Assembly: GCA_963677245.1 (NCBI GenBank)
Contig: OY781921.1
Coordinates: forward strand, 744,001-808,000
Reading direction: 5' to 3'
Origin: Saccharicrinis sp963677245
Lineage (GTDB): Bacteria; Bacteroidota; Bacteroidia; Bacteroidales; Marinilabiliaceae
Length of the DNA: 64,000 bases
Made by a program: the position numbers and the translations under genes. The notes beneath the pieces were generated by a model, which saw only the letters and a list, made by a program, of their open reading frames with translations, did no database searches and was not told where the DNA came from. Below are positions 53,130 to 63,837 of the stretch, one piece after another. Numbering within the stretch: position 1 is the stretch's first letter; every line of letters starts with the position of its first letter.

Positions 53130-54830
53130 TTAATAACCGATTGAACTAAAATCAAAATCTACGGGGTCATCCATTAGTCCCGGATTTAAAGACAAATCAA
53201 CTTCAGGGAATGGGATAGTAAAATCTTCATCTGTAATTCCTGTTGGATTAAGACTGTTAATTTCAAGGTTAGATGCATCATCATATGTATACAGATCATC
53301 CAAGCCCGACCAATATCCTCTTTCCTGTTGAGCAATTTTAGTTATTGCCTCTGCAGGTTTATAATAATGTAATCGTACCATATCATACCATCTATCACCT
53401 TCTAAAGCCAATTCTAACCTACGTTCCTTATCAATCATATCAAATGTTAGATTTTCAGTAATTGGTGTATGATATGTTCCCAAAGCACGTGCATTTACAG
53501 CATTATAAGCATTTAATGCAGATGCGTCACTTGTTTGGGCATCATTTCCTAAAACAGCTTCTGCATATATCAAATAAACATCTGCCAAACGCAAAATATG
53601 TGTACTAAGTGGTGTACTCATTCTATCTAAAGCATCATAACCTTGTGCCTCTGCATCGGCCAAGCGACCAACGATATGTTTAGCGCAATTTGATCCTGTT
53701 CCACTGGCAAATACTAAAGAACCACCATATTGACCGTCTGTGGCATTATCCCAGTTATAGTCAAAACCTCCATACTCAACCCAAAAATAATCATAGTGAT
53801 CACCTACCATCATTATTGTAGCTTTACGACGAGTGTCACGATTGTTTCTGGTTAAACTTCCTGCACTCTCATCAAAAGCAGATTGTAAATCTATGGTAGG
53901 ATATACCCAGTTACCCCATGATTGAACAGCATCTGAAAAATTAGTCATAGACAAATCTGATTGTAATGAGTTCTGACTAGTCCATTGTGAACCAACTGTC
54001 CAATGCCAAGCAATTAAACTCTCATCTGAGAAATTATTTTTTAACTGAAAAATATCTTCATAATTAGGCATTAGCTCTCGTCCACTTTCTTCAATGACTA
54101 ACTTTGCATAATAAGCTGCATTTGAAAGGTCTTCTTCATTACGTGTTCCGTTCATACCATAACCTGATTTAGTAAGGTATACTTTTGACAGCAATCCATA
54201 TGCACTATACTTATCAATTCTTCCTGTTAGATTTTTTTCAGGTAATAGTTCTACTGCATTTTTAAGAGTTAGAATAATATACTCATATACATCTTCAACT
54301 TTATTTCGCTTCAACATTGTCGATGTATTCTTCGCTATTATTTCAGCATTATCATGAATAATAGGAACCGCTCCAAAACAACGTACCAAATAAAAATATG
54401 CCATTGATTTCCAAACCATTGCCTCTCCTTTTACTGTATTCTTTACTACTTGAGAAACACCAGGTGCAGATTTCATATCTACATTTTCAATAACTCCATT
54501 ACAGTATGCATTTACTGACCATAATGAAGCGGATGCATTTGCAATATCTGCATCAGAATTACTTAATGTGAAGTTTGTATATCCATCTCCACTGTCGAAA
54601 ATGATATTACCGGCCATCACATCTCCAATTTTCATAAAACCACGCTGAAAATCGTACCATGGAGAGTTATAAATAGAGTTAACAGCTTGATAAACCTGCT
54701 CGTCATTTTGATAAAAAGTATCAATCGTATAAGAATCTTCAGCCGGCTTATCTAAAAAATCATCACATGAAACCGTTAATCCAATGCTTATAAAAGCTAT
54801 TATAAATTTTATGATATTATATTTTTTCAT
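53130..54830 (-). CDS. susD: SusD/RagB-like glycan-binding lipoprotein
   Basis: A 566-residue lipoprotein (signal ending LTVSC, then DDFLDKP). It has the SusD TPR-like helical core, e.g. AYGLLSKVYLTKSGY near 210, and the C-terminal ERRLELALEGDRWYDMVRL region near 470, a constant sign of the family. It forms the lid on the SusC channel and binds oligosaccharide. It starts 12 bp after susC. Confidence 0.95.
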   Translation of the reverse strand: MKKYNIIKFIIAFISIGLTVSCDDFLDKPAEDSYTIDTFYQNDEQVYQAVNSIYNSPWYDFQRGFMKIGDVMAGNIIFDSGDGYTNFTLSNSDADIANASASLWSVNAYCNGVIENVDMKSAPGVSQVVKNTVKGEAMVWKSMAYFYLVRCFGAVPIIHDNAEIIAKNTSTMLKRNKVEDVYEYIILTLKNAVELLPEKNLTGRIDKYSAYGLLSKVYLTKSGYGMNGTRNEEDLSNAAYYAKLVIEESGRELMPNYEDIFQLKNNFSDESLIAWHWTVGSQWTSQNSLQSDLSMTNFSDAVQSWGNWVYPTIDLQSAFDESAGSLTRNNRDTRRKATIMMVGDHYDYFWVEYGGFDYNWDNATDGQYGGSLVFASGTGSNCAKHIVGRLADAEAQGYDALDRMSTPLSTHILRLADVYLIYAEAVLGNDAQTSDASALNAYNAVNARALGTYHTPITENLTFDMIDKERRLELALEGDRWYDMVRLHYYKPAEAITKIAQQERGYWSGLDDLYTYDDASNLEINSLNPTGITDEDFTIPFPEVDLSLNPGLMDDPVDFDFSSIGY

Positions 54831-54842
54831 TGTAATTACTTT

Positions 54843-57800
54843 TTAGAATGAAACATTTAAACCGAAAGTAAATACTTGAGGTGAAGGATATCTACCATTA
54901 TCCAATCCAAAAACATTAGCACTTTGTGTACTGGCTCCTACTTCAGGGTCAAAACCTGAATAATCTGTAAATGTTACCAGATTTTCAATACTCGCATATA
55001 CTCTGGCATTACTTAAACGAACTTTTTCAATGATAGATTTAGGAAAAGTATATCCAAACGTAATATTCTTAATTCTTATAAAAGAACCATCTTCGATATA
55101 CCTATCGGAAATACGATCATTATCATTAGGATCTTGTCCTGTTGCCCTTGGCACATTAGTACCTGGATTCATCAAACGTACATTTGTAATATCATTTAAG
55201 CTTGTACCTTCAATGCTTGGATCAATTAACTCTAACCTTGCTCTGTTATTAACGACTCCCAACTGATTGGTAAATTCACTCTTCATATTTGATAAGCTTA
55301 TAGCCGTATAATTCATTACATCGTTACCATATGAACCATTGATAAACACAGACAGATCGAAGTTTCTATACGAGAAGGTATTGTTCAAACCGAATGTAAA
55401 ATCCGGCATTGGAGATCCAATTGTTGTTCGATCATAGGAATTTATCACTCCATCAGGCTTTCCATCCGGTCCACTAATATCCTTAAATTTTAAATCACCT
55501 ATGTAAGTTGTACTATTAATATCAAATGATTCTCCATCGCTGGGATAAGCATTTTGAACAGGACTATTCTGCAAGTCCTCCAGACTTTGATATACACCGT
55601 CAGTAACATATCCATAGAAATTAAATAAAGGATCGCCAACTTCTGTTAAAGACACAACATCACTCCACTGCCCATATCCTTCTAGGTGAGCAGAAGGTGT
55701 TCCATCAAGTGCCACCAACTTATTCCTGTTAAATGATATTTGAAAATCTGTATCCCATGTAAACGCCTTTTTGAAGTTATGCGTGGTCAAAGATATTTCT
55801 AGACCTTTATTATTGATTTCTCCAAAATTACCCCAAGGAGCTGCTAATGCACTTGACGCATTCCCTCTAGTTCCCATGTATGAAGGAAGTTGCATATCCA
55901 TTAACATATCATTGGATGTTTTATCATACACTTCTACAACCAAATCTGCTACACCTAATATTGATAAGTCTAACCCAATATTAAATTGTTCTTGCTTCTC
56001 CCATTTGATATATGGGTTTGAAATATTGGTCTGGCGATAACCCGCTCCTAAACCAGTTTCCATTTTTGAGATACTGGAGCCCCATAAATAACCATCAATA
56101 TCCTGGTTACCAACCTGTCCCCATCCGAAACGCAATTTAGCATTACTTAAAACAGGTTCGGCCCATTTCATAAATGATTCGTTACTTAATCTCCAGGATA
56201 ATGCAAAGGAATTAAAACCTGCCCATCTGTTCTCTGGTCCAAAATTTGATGAACCATCACGACGATATGTATAAGTAAACATATATCTACTATCGTAATT
56301 GTAGGTAAATCGACCAAAATATGATGCGTTAGACATACTTCCAAAACCATAATTAATCTGTGGAGTTCCATCCCCTAATGCAGGGTTTTGAATATCGTTA
56401 CTTGGTAAGTTAGTATTGTAAACACTTTGGTATTCCCAAGACGACTCGAACATGTCTTGACCAACCATAGCTGTTCCATTATGCTTTCCTATAGTTTTTG
56501 AATAGGTTAAATAATTCTTAACCTGCCAGAAAGTATTTTTATTGTTCTGTGCTCGCATCGAATTAATATCCCTACTCCAATTTCCATATGTAACTTTTGG
56601 TCTGAACACTTCAGCTTTAGAATAATCAAGATTTAAAGTTCCTTCCGTATGAAACTTTAGTCCTTCAAGAATATCAACGTCAAAGAATACTGTACTACCA
56701 AAAGAATTTTTATTTAGTAAATTATCATCATCTAAAGCTAATCCCAATGCATTAGGGTTTGAAGGTTGTCTGTCTCTAAATACGGTTGCATAATTACCAT
56801 CCATATCATAAATTGGCATATCAGGAGTAGTTTGAAGAGCTACACGAATAATTCCTGATTCAGAATCAGCCAAACCTAATTGTTCATCAGTTTGAGAATA
56901 TCTTATATTTACTCCCATTTTTAACCAACTCTTTAATTCTGCATCCAGGTTGGTTCTAAAAGATAAACGCTCAAACTCAGTTCCTATAATTGTTCCTTCC
57001 TGATTCATATATCCACCCGACACGTAATATTTTAACTTATCACCACCTCCACTTGCACTTACCTGGTGCTGCTGAACTGCTGCTAATTGAAAAATAGCAT
57101 CCTGCCAATTCGTTCCTTTTCCTAATAAAGAAGGGTCCTGAAACTCTGGGCGTGGATCATTTGAATTTAAATCAGAGGCTACTTCGTTGCTGTATTCTGC
57201 AAATTCTCTAAGGTTTAAAATATCAATCCTGGTATCCTGATGTTGAACACCATATGAACCATTATAAGTAAATTTCGCATCTCCTTTTTTACCTCTTTTG
57301 GTTGTTATCATGATAACACCATTTGCTCCCATTGAACCATAAATAGCTGTTGCTGATGCATCTTTTAGTATTTCCATAGACACAATATCATTGGGGTTTA
57401 TAGTTGACAAAGGAGAAACGCCTGTTGTTGGCGAATTACCCAAAGCGTCTCCCAATCCAAGATCATGACCACTTGAAGTATTCTCCGTCATTGGTACACC
57501 ATCAATGACATATAAAGGTTCTGCACCTGCATTAATCGTACTTTGACCACGCACCCGAATACTTACTGCCCCACCCGGCTGTCCTGTAGTAGAAACGGCT
57601 GTAACACCAGCCGCCCTACCTTTTAAGGCCTGGTCGATGTTAGCAACACCTGCAGCTTTCAGCTTATCTGCTGACAAAGAAACTGAAGCTCCCGACAAAT
57701 CACTTTTTTTCATTGTACCATAACCTACTACAACAACCTCATCAAGCCCTTCTGATTCGGTTTTCATTTTTACATTAACGGTAGTGAGATTACTTACATC

Positions 57801-58052
57801 TAACTTTTGTTGTTCAAATCCAACAAAAGAAAACACTAAAATAACTTTACCTTCCGGTACTTGCAGACTAAAATTACCATCCACATCTGAGATGGTTCCT
57901 TGCGTTGTACCTTCAATCAGGATTGACACGCCCGGTAGTGGGTCATTCATGTCATCCTTAACTGTACCGGTAATTGTTTTGTTTTGGCCATAAAGGGTAT
58001 GAAACGACAAAAACATAACAATCAAACCGAGTAATCGCAGATTCTTATTCAT
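54843..58052 (-). CDS. susC: SusC/RagA-like TonB-dependent transporter
   Basis: The start at MNKNLRLLGL (58052) gives a good signal peptide (IVMFLSFHTLYG). A CarboxypepD_reg-like domain follows (KTITGTVKDDMNDPLPGVSI), then a plug with MEILKDASATAIYGS and GVIMITTKRG. The 22-strand barrel ends YPSPQVFTFGLNVSF, with a terminal phenylalanine. The protein imports mannan oligosaccharides using TonB energy. The AT-rich gap of about 170 bp between it and the GH2 gene probably has its own promoter. Confidence 0.95.
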   Translation of the reverse strand: MNKNLRLLGLIVMFLSFHTLYGQNKTITGTVKDDMNDPLPGVSILIEGTTQGTISDVDGNFSLQVPEGKVILVFSFVGFEQQKLDVSNLTTVNVKMKTESEGLDEVVVVGYGTMKKSDLSGASVSLSADKLKAAGVANIDQALKGRAAGVTAVSTTGQPGGAVSIRVRGQSTINAGAEPLYVIDGVPMTENTSSGHDLGLGDALGNSPTTGVSPLSTINPNDIVSMEILKDASATAIYGSMGANGVIMITTKRGKKGDAKFTYNGSYGVQHQDTRIDILNLREFAEYSNEVASDLNSNDPRPEFQDPSLLGKGTNWQDAIFQLAAVQQHQVSASGGGDKLKYYVSGGYMNQEGTIIGTEFERLSFRTNLDAELKSWLKMGVNIRYSQTDEQLGLADSESGIIRVALQTTPDMPIYDMDGNYATVFRDRQPSNPNALGLALDDDNLLNKNSFGSTVFFDVDILEGLKFHTEGTLNLDYSKAEVFRPKVTYGNWSRDINSMRAQNNKNTFWQVKNYLTYSKTIGKHNGTAMVGQDMFESSWEYQSVYNTNLPSNDIQNPALGDGTPQINYGFGSMSNASYFGRFTYNYDSRYMFTYTYRRDGSSNFGPENRWAGFNSFALSWRLSNESFMKWAEPVLSNAKLRFGWGQVGNQDIDGYLWGSSISKMETGLGAGYRQTNISNPYIKWEKQEQFNIGLDLSILGVADLVVEVYDKTSNDMLMDMQLPSYMGTRGNASSALAAPWGNFGEINNKGLEISLTTHNFKKAFTWDTDFQISFNRNKLVALDGTPSAHLEGYGQWSDVVSLTEVGDPLFNFYGYVTDGVYQSLEDLQNSPVQNAYPSDGESFDINSTTYIGDLKFKDISGPDGKPDGVINSYDRTTIGSPMPDFTFGLNNTFSYRNFDLSVFINGSYGNDVMNYTAISLSNMKSEFTNQLGVVNNRARLELIDPSIEGTSLNDITNVRLMNPGTNVPRATGQDPNDNDRISDRYIEDGSFIRIKNITFGYTFPKSIIEKVRLSNARVYASIENLVTFTDYSGFDPEVGASTQSANVFGLDNGRYPSPQVFTFGLNVSF

Positions 58053-58225
58053 ATAAATTTGATTTAGATAATTGGTTTTAATCAACTTATTGTAGTTGAT
58101 ACACTAACTATTTTTAACAAAATTGTACATTATTTCATGTTTGTTCAAGTATTATTTTGTCATTTTTTAATACTATTTTATAATATCATATAAAAGATAG
58201 TGTATTTCACACACAAATCACATAA

Positions 58226-60814
58226 TTATTTAGAAAGTAAATGACGATATTTTATTCCATAATCACCTATTATTGTGTCTAATACACTAAGGCCAATTAT
58301 TTTTTCAGAATTTGGAAGTAAGTCAAAGTAATTTTCATCTAATGATAAAATTCCATCATCGCTATATATATACAAGCCAGGAACGAGAACATTCGATTTA
58401 ACTTTAATTAATTTTTTTCCAGCAGATTCAATTCTTTCAATATTAATTTCCGGTTTAATTAATTTTAGATTTTTAGGTTTATCAAAATAATGAATCTTAC
58501 TACTCAAAACTTTATTATTATCACGCAGCGTTAAAAGCATAAAGCAAGACTGAGTATCTAAGGTTTGTTTATTGAAAATGAAATCCTCTATTCTTGTTCT
58601 CGTATTTGCTTTAATTTTTGCAGATCTTGTTTCAGAAAACAGTCTGTTCCCTTTAAAGTCCATAACCTCAATCTCTAAATCAGTTTTAATGTCTTTCAAT
58701 TTGTCTGAAACAATAAATATCTGAACATGATCTCTGCTATTCACAGTACTAATTAAAACCGGCTCGTATGCTTTTTTTACAGCATAATGCACCGCTTTCC
58801 AATTATGGTTATAATCTGTACTACTCCAACTAGCCACCGGCCAACAATCATTAATTTGCCAATATAAAGATCCCATACAATATGGCATGGCTCTGCGATG
58901 TGCTTCGATCGCCATTCTAATTCCATGCGCCTGCAATACCTGACTCATATATAAGAATTGCTCGAAGTCTTCTGGCACATGATAATACCAGCTTAAGTAT
59001 TCTTTAATGCGAAGATTTCCAATTCCACTTCGTTGATGAGCAGCCATTACATCAGATTCAATATTAAAATCTTCTTCTTTGGCGTAAGTTTTTACGGTGG
59101 TTAATTCCGGAAAGGATTGAAATCCATACTCGCTCATAAAGCGTGATTTATACTTATCAAAGTCTTCGAAAGCATGAAGGCCATGCCAAACACCCCAATA
59201 ATGCATATCTCCTGAAGTAGTTTCATAGCTGGCGTGCTGATCTGGTTCATAACCGGCTTGAGGCGAAGAAGGCCAATAATCTACGCCAACTATTTTTTCA
59301 TCAAGAACATCAGGAAGTATTTTATGGAAGACATTTAAATAGGCCTCTTGAATAGAATCCTGCTGATCTTTGGTATACCAATCTTTCCATCCCCAACCGC
59401 CTTTACTGTAGTAATGCCAGGCTGTATTCATTTCATTATTACCGCACCACAATGCAATTGAAGGATGATTTCTTAATCTTATCACATTATCAATGGCCTC
59501 AGCTCTAACGTTATCTAGAAACTCTTTATCCCCAGGATACATGGAGCAGGCAAACATAAAATCCTGCCAAACCATAATTCCATTTTCATCGCACAACTCA
59601 TAAAAATAATCATCCTCATAAACACCGCCTCCCCATACACGCAACATATTCATATTCGCATTTACAGCATCTGCAATCACTTTTTGATAATCTTTCTTTG
59701 TTACGCTAGGCAAAAAACTATCGTTAGGAATATAATTGGCTCCTTTTGCAAATACTCTTACTCCATTCAATTCAAACGCAAAACCCTCTCCTTCGCTATC
59801 TTTTTCCCTTATTAGTTTTATGGATCTTAATCCAGTTTTTACTTTCTCTGAACAGATGATTTTATCATTGATTTTTAGCTGAGCTTCAAACTCATACATA
59901 TGTGGATCGCCTAATCCATTACTCCACCATAATTTTGGTTGAAGAATATCAAAGTTTAAATTAAGCTGGTTCCTTCCCTTTATCAGTTTAAGTTCTTTTT
60001 TCGAAGCAATATTATCATCCGTCAGGTTTACTAATAGTACCGTTACCTCCAGCTCATTTTCAGAATTCACCATTAGCTCGGCAGTTAAATTTGCTTGTTC
60101 CTTATCTACAAACTCTTGCTTAATGTAAATGGATTCAATATCGGCATCATCCCAGCCTCTTATTTGAACCGGGCGCCAAATACCTGAGGTTACAAAGCGT
60201 GGTCCCCAATCCCATCCATAATGATAACCTGCCTTTCGTGTAAATACTGATACTTTTTTATCTCCTAAACCTCCATTTTCCGATTGATCATTTACTGCTG
60301 GATAAGCAAATGGTGAAGCATCATATAACTCAACACCCTTTTTAATTGGAGAATGAAAATATACTTTAAGCTTATTTCCTTCATTTTTTAACCAAGGCTT
60401 TATATCTACATTCCATTCCCGGTGCATATTATTTGCCTTAAGAATAAGGGTATCATTCAAAAACACGTCAGCATAGGTATCTAAACCGTAAAAGTGTAAA
60501 TCAATGCGATCTTTATTTAACAAATCAGCCTCTACATCAAACATTGTTTGGTAAATCCAATCTTCTTTATCAATCCATTGCAAATCCTTTTCATTAGTTC
60601 TGTAAAAAGGATCTTCAATTTGTTTATTTGCTAATAAGTCAGTATGAATCGTTCCAGGTACAGATGCCTTACCTTTATAATCACCATCAACCTGTTCGTA
60701 GGCCCAAGCGGAATTCAGATTGACAACCAACTTATTTTTCATCACATCTGGTTTTGTACAAGAATTTAATACTGCTAACGCAGCTACCATTATTATTAGT
60801 CCTAACTTTTCCAT
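58226..60814 (-). CDS. GH2 family beta-mannosidase lipoprotein
   Basis: An 862-residue enzyme with a lipobox-like signal (AALAVLNSC). The domain order is sugar-binding, Ig-like, then TIM barrel, as in beta-mannosidases. It shows HYGWDWGPRFVTSGIW near 195, the acid/base in LWCGNNEMN near 463 and the nucleophile in SEYGFQSFPEL near 558. It removes terminal beta-mannose from oligosaccharides, probably in the periplasm. It follows the transporter gene by 10 bp. Confidence 0.93.
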   Translation of the reverse strand: MEKLGLIIMVAALAVLNSCTKPDVMKNKLVVNLNSAWAYEQVDGDYKGKASVPGTIHTDLLANKQIEDPFYRTNEKDLQWIDKEDWIYQTMFDVEADLLNKDRIDLHFYGLDTYADVFLNDTLILKANNMHREWNVDIKPWLKNEGNKLKVYFHSPIKKGVELYDASPFAYPAVNDQSENGGLGDKKVSVFTRKAGYHYGWDWGPRFVTSGIWRPVQIRGWDDADIESIYIKQEFVDKEQANLTAELMVNSENELEVTVLLVNLTDDNIASKKELKLIKGRNQLNLNFDILQPKLWWSNGLGDPHMYEFEAQLKINDKIICSEKVKTGLRSIKLIREKDSEGEGFAFELNGVRVFAKGANYIPNDSFLPSVTKKDYQKVIADAVNANMNMLRVWGGGVYEDDYFYELCDENGIMVWQDFMFACSMYPGDKEFLDNVRAEAIDNVIRLRNHPSIALWCGNNEMNTAWHYYSKGGWGWKDWYTKDQQDSIQEAYLNVFHKILPDVLDEKIVGVDYWPSSPQAGYEPDQHASYETTSGDMHYWGVWHGLHAFEDFDKYKSRFMSEYGFQSFPELTTVKTYAKEEDFNIESDVMAAHQRSGIGNLRIKEYLSWYYHVPEDFEQFLYMSQVLQAHGIRMAIEAHRRAMPYCMGSLYWQINDCWPVASWSSTDYNHNWKAVHYAVKKAYEPVLISTVNSRDHVQIFIVSDKLKDIKTDLEIEVMDFKGNRLFSETRSAKIKANTRTRIEDFIFNKQTLDTQSCFMLLTLRDNNKVLSSKIHYFDKPKNLKLIKPEINIERIESAGKKLIKVKSNVLVPGLYIYSDDGILSLDENYFDLLPNSEKIIGLSVLDTIIGDYGIKYRHLLSK

Positions 60815-60824
60815 ATATGATATT

Positions 60825-62213
60825 TTAAGATTCTACAATTTCACTCAACCTTTGCTTTTCCAGATCATCTGTAATTGTTTTCATTTTGGTATCGTTTAGT
60901 TGATAAAAGAACATGACTAAACCAGAAATGAAAGCCGCTAAACCGGGAACAAAACTCATCATGTATTTTATTCCCATGATGGTTTCGGGAGATTGATCTA
61001 CATTTGCTTTAAATCCGTAATAAGACAGTAACATCAGCATAATGTAACCACCAAACGTCCAACCTAATTTTTGAGACATACTTGAAGCGGAAAAAACCAA
61101 ACCGGTTGCTCTTCTTCCGGTTTTCCATTGCGAATAATCGGCTGCATCAGCATACATCGACCATAAAAGAGGGAAAACAATTCCGGCACAAAAACTAATC
61201 ATGGCCTGCAGCGCATATACCTGCCAAACCTGGTTTTTATCTATAAAATAAAAGACACCACTTAGTAAAGCAGCTCCAAACATGGCATATATAAAAGTTT
61301 TTCGTTTTCCTAAACGAGAAGACACCGGTTTAGCCATCATTACACCAATCATATTTGTGGCTTGGCCCAAGAACAAATACAGCGTGCTGAAAGTAAAGGT
61401 CGCTGCCGAAAAAGTCACCGCAGCATCATCAATAATATAGTACTTGAAGTAATAAAGGGCTACACCGTCGCGAATTGAATTAAATATAAGTGTTGCCAAA
61501 CCGGCTCCAAGCAAGATAAACCATGGTATGTTATTTCCCAGATTTTTAACATCCTGCCATAAATTATTTTTTTGATTTTTAGGTGGCTGAATTCTTTCTT
61601 TGGTCCACAAAAACGTTAGAACAAAGAAAACAACTGCCAAAGATCCAATCACCATCATCGTAAACTGGTATGACCTTTCCTGGCTAAAGGAAATCTTAAA
61701 CCAATCGACCAATGGCTGATAAATAGCCACTACAAGTAAACTTCCTGCAAATGCGAATATCATTCTATAAGATGCAAATGAAGTTCTGTCGTTGGGATTG
61801 GATGACATTACACCCAACAAACTGGCATAAGGTACATTGATTGCCGTATACACCATCATCATTAAAGTGTAAGTTATATATGCATAAACTATACGACTGC
61901 TTACATTCCAGTTTGGCGTGGTAAATAATAAAACTCCAATTAAAGCAAAAGGAACAGCTACCCATAAAAGATAGGGTCTGAATTTTCCCCAACGGGTATG
62001 TGTACGGTCACCAATAATTCCCATAATAGGATCATTGGCCGTATCCCAAATTCGGGTTAGCAAAAACATCGTTCCGGCTGCAGCAGCAGAAATTTCAAAA
62101 ACATCGGTATAGAAAATAGCCAGGTAAATGGAAAAAATTTTCCAATACATTGAAGATGCAGCATCCCCAAAGCCATAGCCTATTTTCTCCTTCAAAGAGA
62201 CTTTATTTGACAT
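60825..62213 (-). CDS. GPH-family sugar:cation symporter (MFS)
   Basis: A 462-residue inner-membrane transporter with about twelve helices. The opening KIGYGFGDAASSMYWKIFS and the loop RIWDTANDPIMGIIGDRTHT with RWGKFRPYLL are signatures of the glycoside-pentoside-hexuronide family. In mannan loci this transporter moves mannobiose or similar disaccharides into the cytoplasm for epimerase and phosphorylase. It lies between the GH130 and GH2 genes on one transcript. Confidence 0.93.
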   Translation of the reverse strand: MSNKVSLKEKIGYGFGDAASSMYWKIFSIYLAIFYTDVFEISAAAAGTMFLLTRIWDTANDPIMGIIGDRTHTRWGKFRPYLLWVAVPFALIGVLLFTTPNWNVSSRIVYAYITYTLMMMVYTAINVPYASLLGVMSSNPNDRTSFASYRMIFAFAGSLLVVAIYQPLVDWFKISFSQERSYQFTMMVIGSLAVVFFVLTFLWTKERIQPPKNQKNNLWQDVKNLGNNIPWFILLGAGLATLIFNSIRDGVALYYFKYYIIDDAAVTFSAATFTFSTLYLFLGQATNMIGVMMAKPVSSRLGKRKTFIYAMFGAALLSGVFYFIDKNQVWQVYALQAMISFCAGIVFPLLWSMYADAADYSQWKTGRRATGLVFSASSMSQKLGWTFGGYIMLMLLSYYGFKANVDQSPETIMGIKYMMSFVPGLAAFISGLVMFFYQLNDTKMKTITDDLEKQRLSEIVES

Positions 62214-62288
62214 AGATTCAGATCTAATAATTAAAAGCTTCTGTCGTTACAGAAGTATGATGTAGATTTTTTTATTTTAAGTAAACTA

Positions 62289-63482
62289 TTAATCCCTTAA
62301 CAGATTCATATAATTCTGATTTTTATCTATTAGATTATTAATTGTTTGAACACTTAAGTGAGAATGCAATTGATCTTCCGGTGTATTGATACAATAATCC
62401 AATAATTGTTCAATGGAGGTAATTGCCACATGCATTCGGGTATCTGAAGAGGCATAATAAATATGTACCTTACCATCGTCATCTGCAATCCATCCATTTG
62501 AAAACGTAACATTTGATACATCTCCAACTCGCTCGTCCTTTAATGGGCCAATAAAGTGTCCATTGGGTTTATGTGTTACCAACCAGGGTTTTTCAAGGTC
62601 AGTCATGAATACATACAAAGTATAACGTAAACCGGCAGCAGTATTTCTGACACCATGTGCCAACTGAAGCCATCCCTTTTCGGTTTTAATGGGCGCCGGG
62701 CCTAATCCATTTTTGACTTCATATATGGTATGATAGGTTTTAGCGTCAACGATAACTTCCTCTTTCACTTCCGGTTTTGTTATACTTTCTGATAATCCAA
62801 ACCCAATACCACCACCTTTTCCGGTATCAATAAAACTATCCTGTGGCCTGGTATAAAACGCATATTTTCCTTCAACTAAATGAGGAAACAAGACGACATT
62901 ACGTTGCTGACCGGTTGTTGAAATCAGATCCGGTAAACGCTCCCACGATTTTAAATCTTTAGTTCGTGCAATTCCAGCTGCAGCAACCGCACTACTGGTA
63001 TCACCATCCGGAGCATTGGGATCTTTCCGTTCTGTGCAAAAAACACCATAAATCCACCCATCGTCATGTTGTGTTAATCGCATATCATATACATTGGTAT
63101 CCGGATTTTCTGTTTGCGGAAGTGTAATTGGTTTATCCCAAAAACGAAATCCATCCACTCCATTATCACTCTCTGCAATAGCAAAAAAAGATTTTCTATC
63201 GTTTCCCTCTACACGTACAGCTAATAAATATTTACCATTAAATTTGATGGCTCCCGCATTAAATGTTGCATTAAATCCTATGCGCTCCATTAAAAATGGA
63301 TTTGTTGTTTTATTTAAATCAAATCGCCAATGCAAAGGCACATGATCGCGAGTTAAAATTGGAAATTTATATCTAGAAAATATTCCGTTTTCACTAAATA
63401 ACTCTTCATTCTTTCGATGAATAATTTCGTCATGCTTCTGCTTTATCAATTGAAGTCTCGATTCAAACAAGTTATCGTTCAT
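62289..63482 (-). CDS. GH130 4-O-beta-mannosyl-glucose phosphorylase
   Basis: A 397-residue five-bladed propeller enzyme. It shows FNATFNAGAIKFNGKYLLAVR near 69-90, the catalytic aspartate D133 in NVYDMRLTQHDDG, and the late GDVSNVTFSNGWI. The long N-terminal helix (FESRLQLIKQKHDEIIHRKN) and overall length fit the GH130_1 subgroup, which releases mannose-1-phosphate from mannosyl-glucose. No signal peptide, so cytoplasmic. It is the first gene of the cluster and works directly after the epimerase. Confidence 0.92.
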   Translation of the reverse strand: MNDNLFESRLQLIKQKHDEIIHRKNEELFSENGIFSRYKFPILTRDHVPLHWRFDLNKTTNPFLMERIGFNATFNAGAIKFNGKYLLAVRVEGNDRKSFFAIAESDNGVDGFRFWDKPITLPQTENPDTNVYDMRLTQHDDGWIYGVFCTERKDPNAPDGDTSSAVAAAGIARTKDLKSWERLPDLISTTGQQRNVVLFPHLVEGKYAFYTRPQDSFIDTGKGGGIGFGLSESITKPEVKEEVIVDAKTYHTIYEVKNGLGPAPIKTEKGWLQLAHGVRNTAAGLRYTLYVFMTDLEKPWLVTHKPNGHFIGPLKDERVGDVSNVTFSNGWIADDDGKVHIYYASSDTRMHVAITSIEQLLDYCINTPEDQLHSHLSVQTINNLIDKNQNYMNLLRD

Positions 63483-63837
63483 GGTAAATCATTATTTTAT
63501 AATCAATTCTTTTATAGAATGTATGAATGATTGATGAAGGTAAAAACAAGTACTTATTGTACTTAGTACACAAATGTATTTATCGCTACATATTTACACA
63601 AGTATTAATCTATCACACAATTGTACTATTCTATCATTCGATAATTGAAATATAGAAGTGTATTATGATATTTTACTTACACAACTTATTTAGCCTTACA
63701 AATACATTTCATTAAATATCAATATAATACACAATCTACCCCAATCAACTAATATACATTTTGATACTTAATTATTAACAAATAAACATGTACTATTTAA
63801 GCACTATTCTTAAATTTGAAAGAAAACTACAACACTA
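63483..63837. promoter_or_regulatory. Divergent control region between the mannan locus and its AraC-type regulator
   Basis: A 355-bp AT-rich region. It contains an inverted repeat TGTAC-TTA-GTACA (63558-63570) and another TTGTAC word near 63622. TTGTAC also occurs upstream of susC, near 58123. These may be sites for the divergent regulator, but the word is short. Confidence 0.45.

Noticed and set aside
63483..63837. Control of the mannan locus by a hybrid two-component or ECF sigma system
   Set aside because: The only regulator visible is the AraC-type start at the right edge; no histidine kinase or sigma/anti-sigma gene is in the window.
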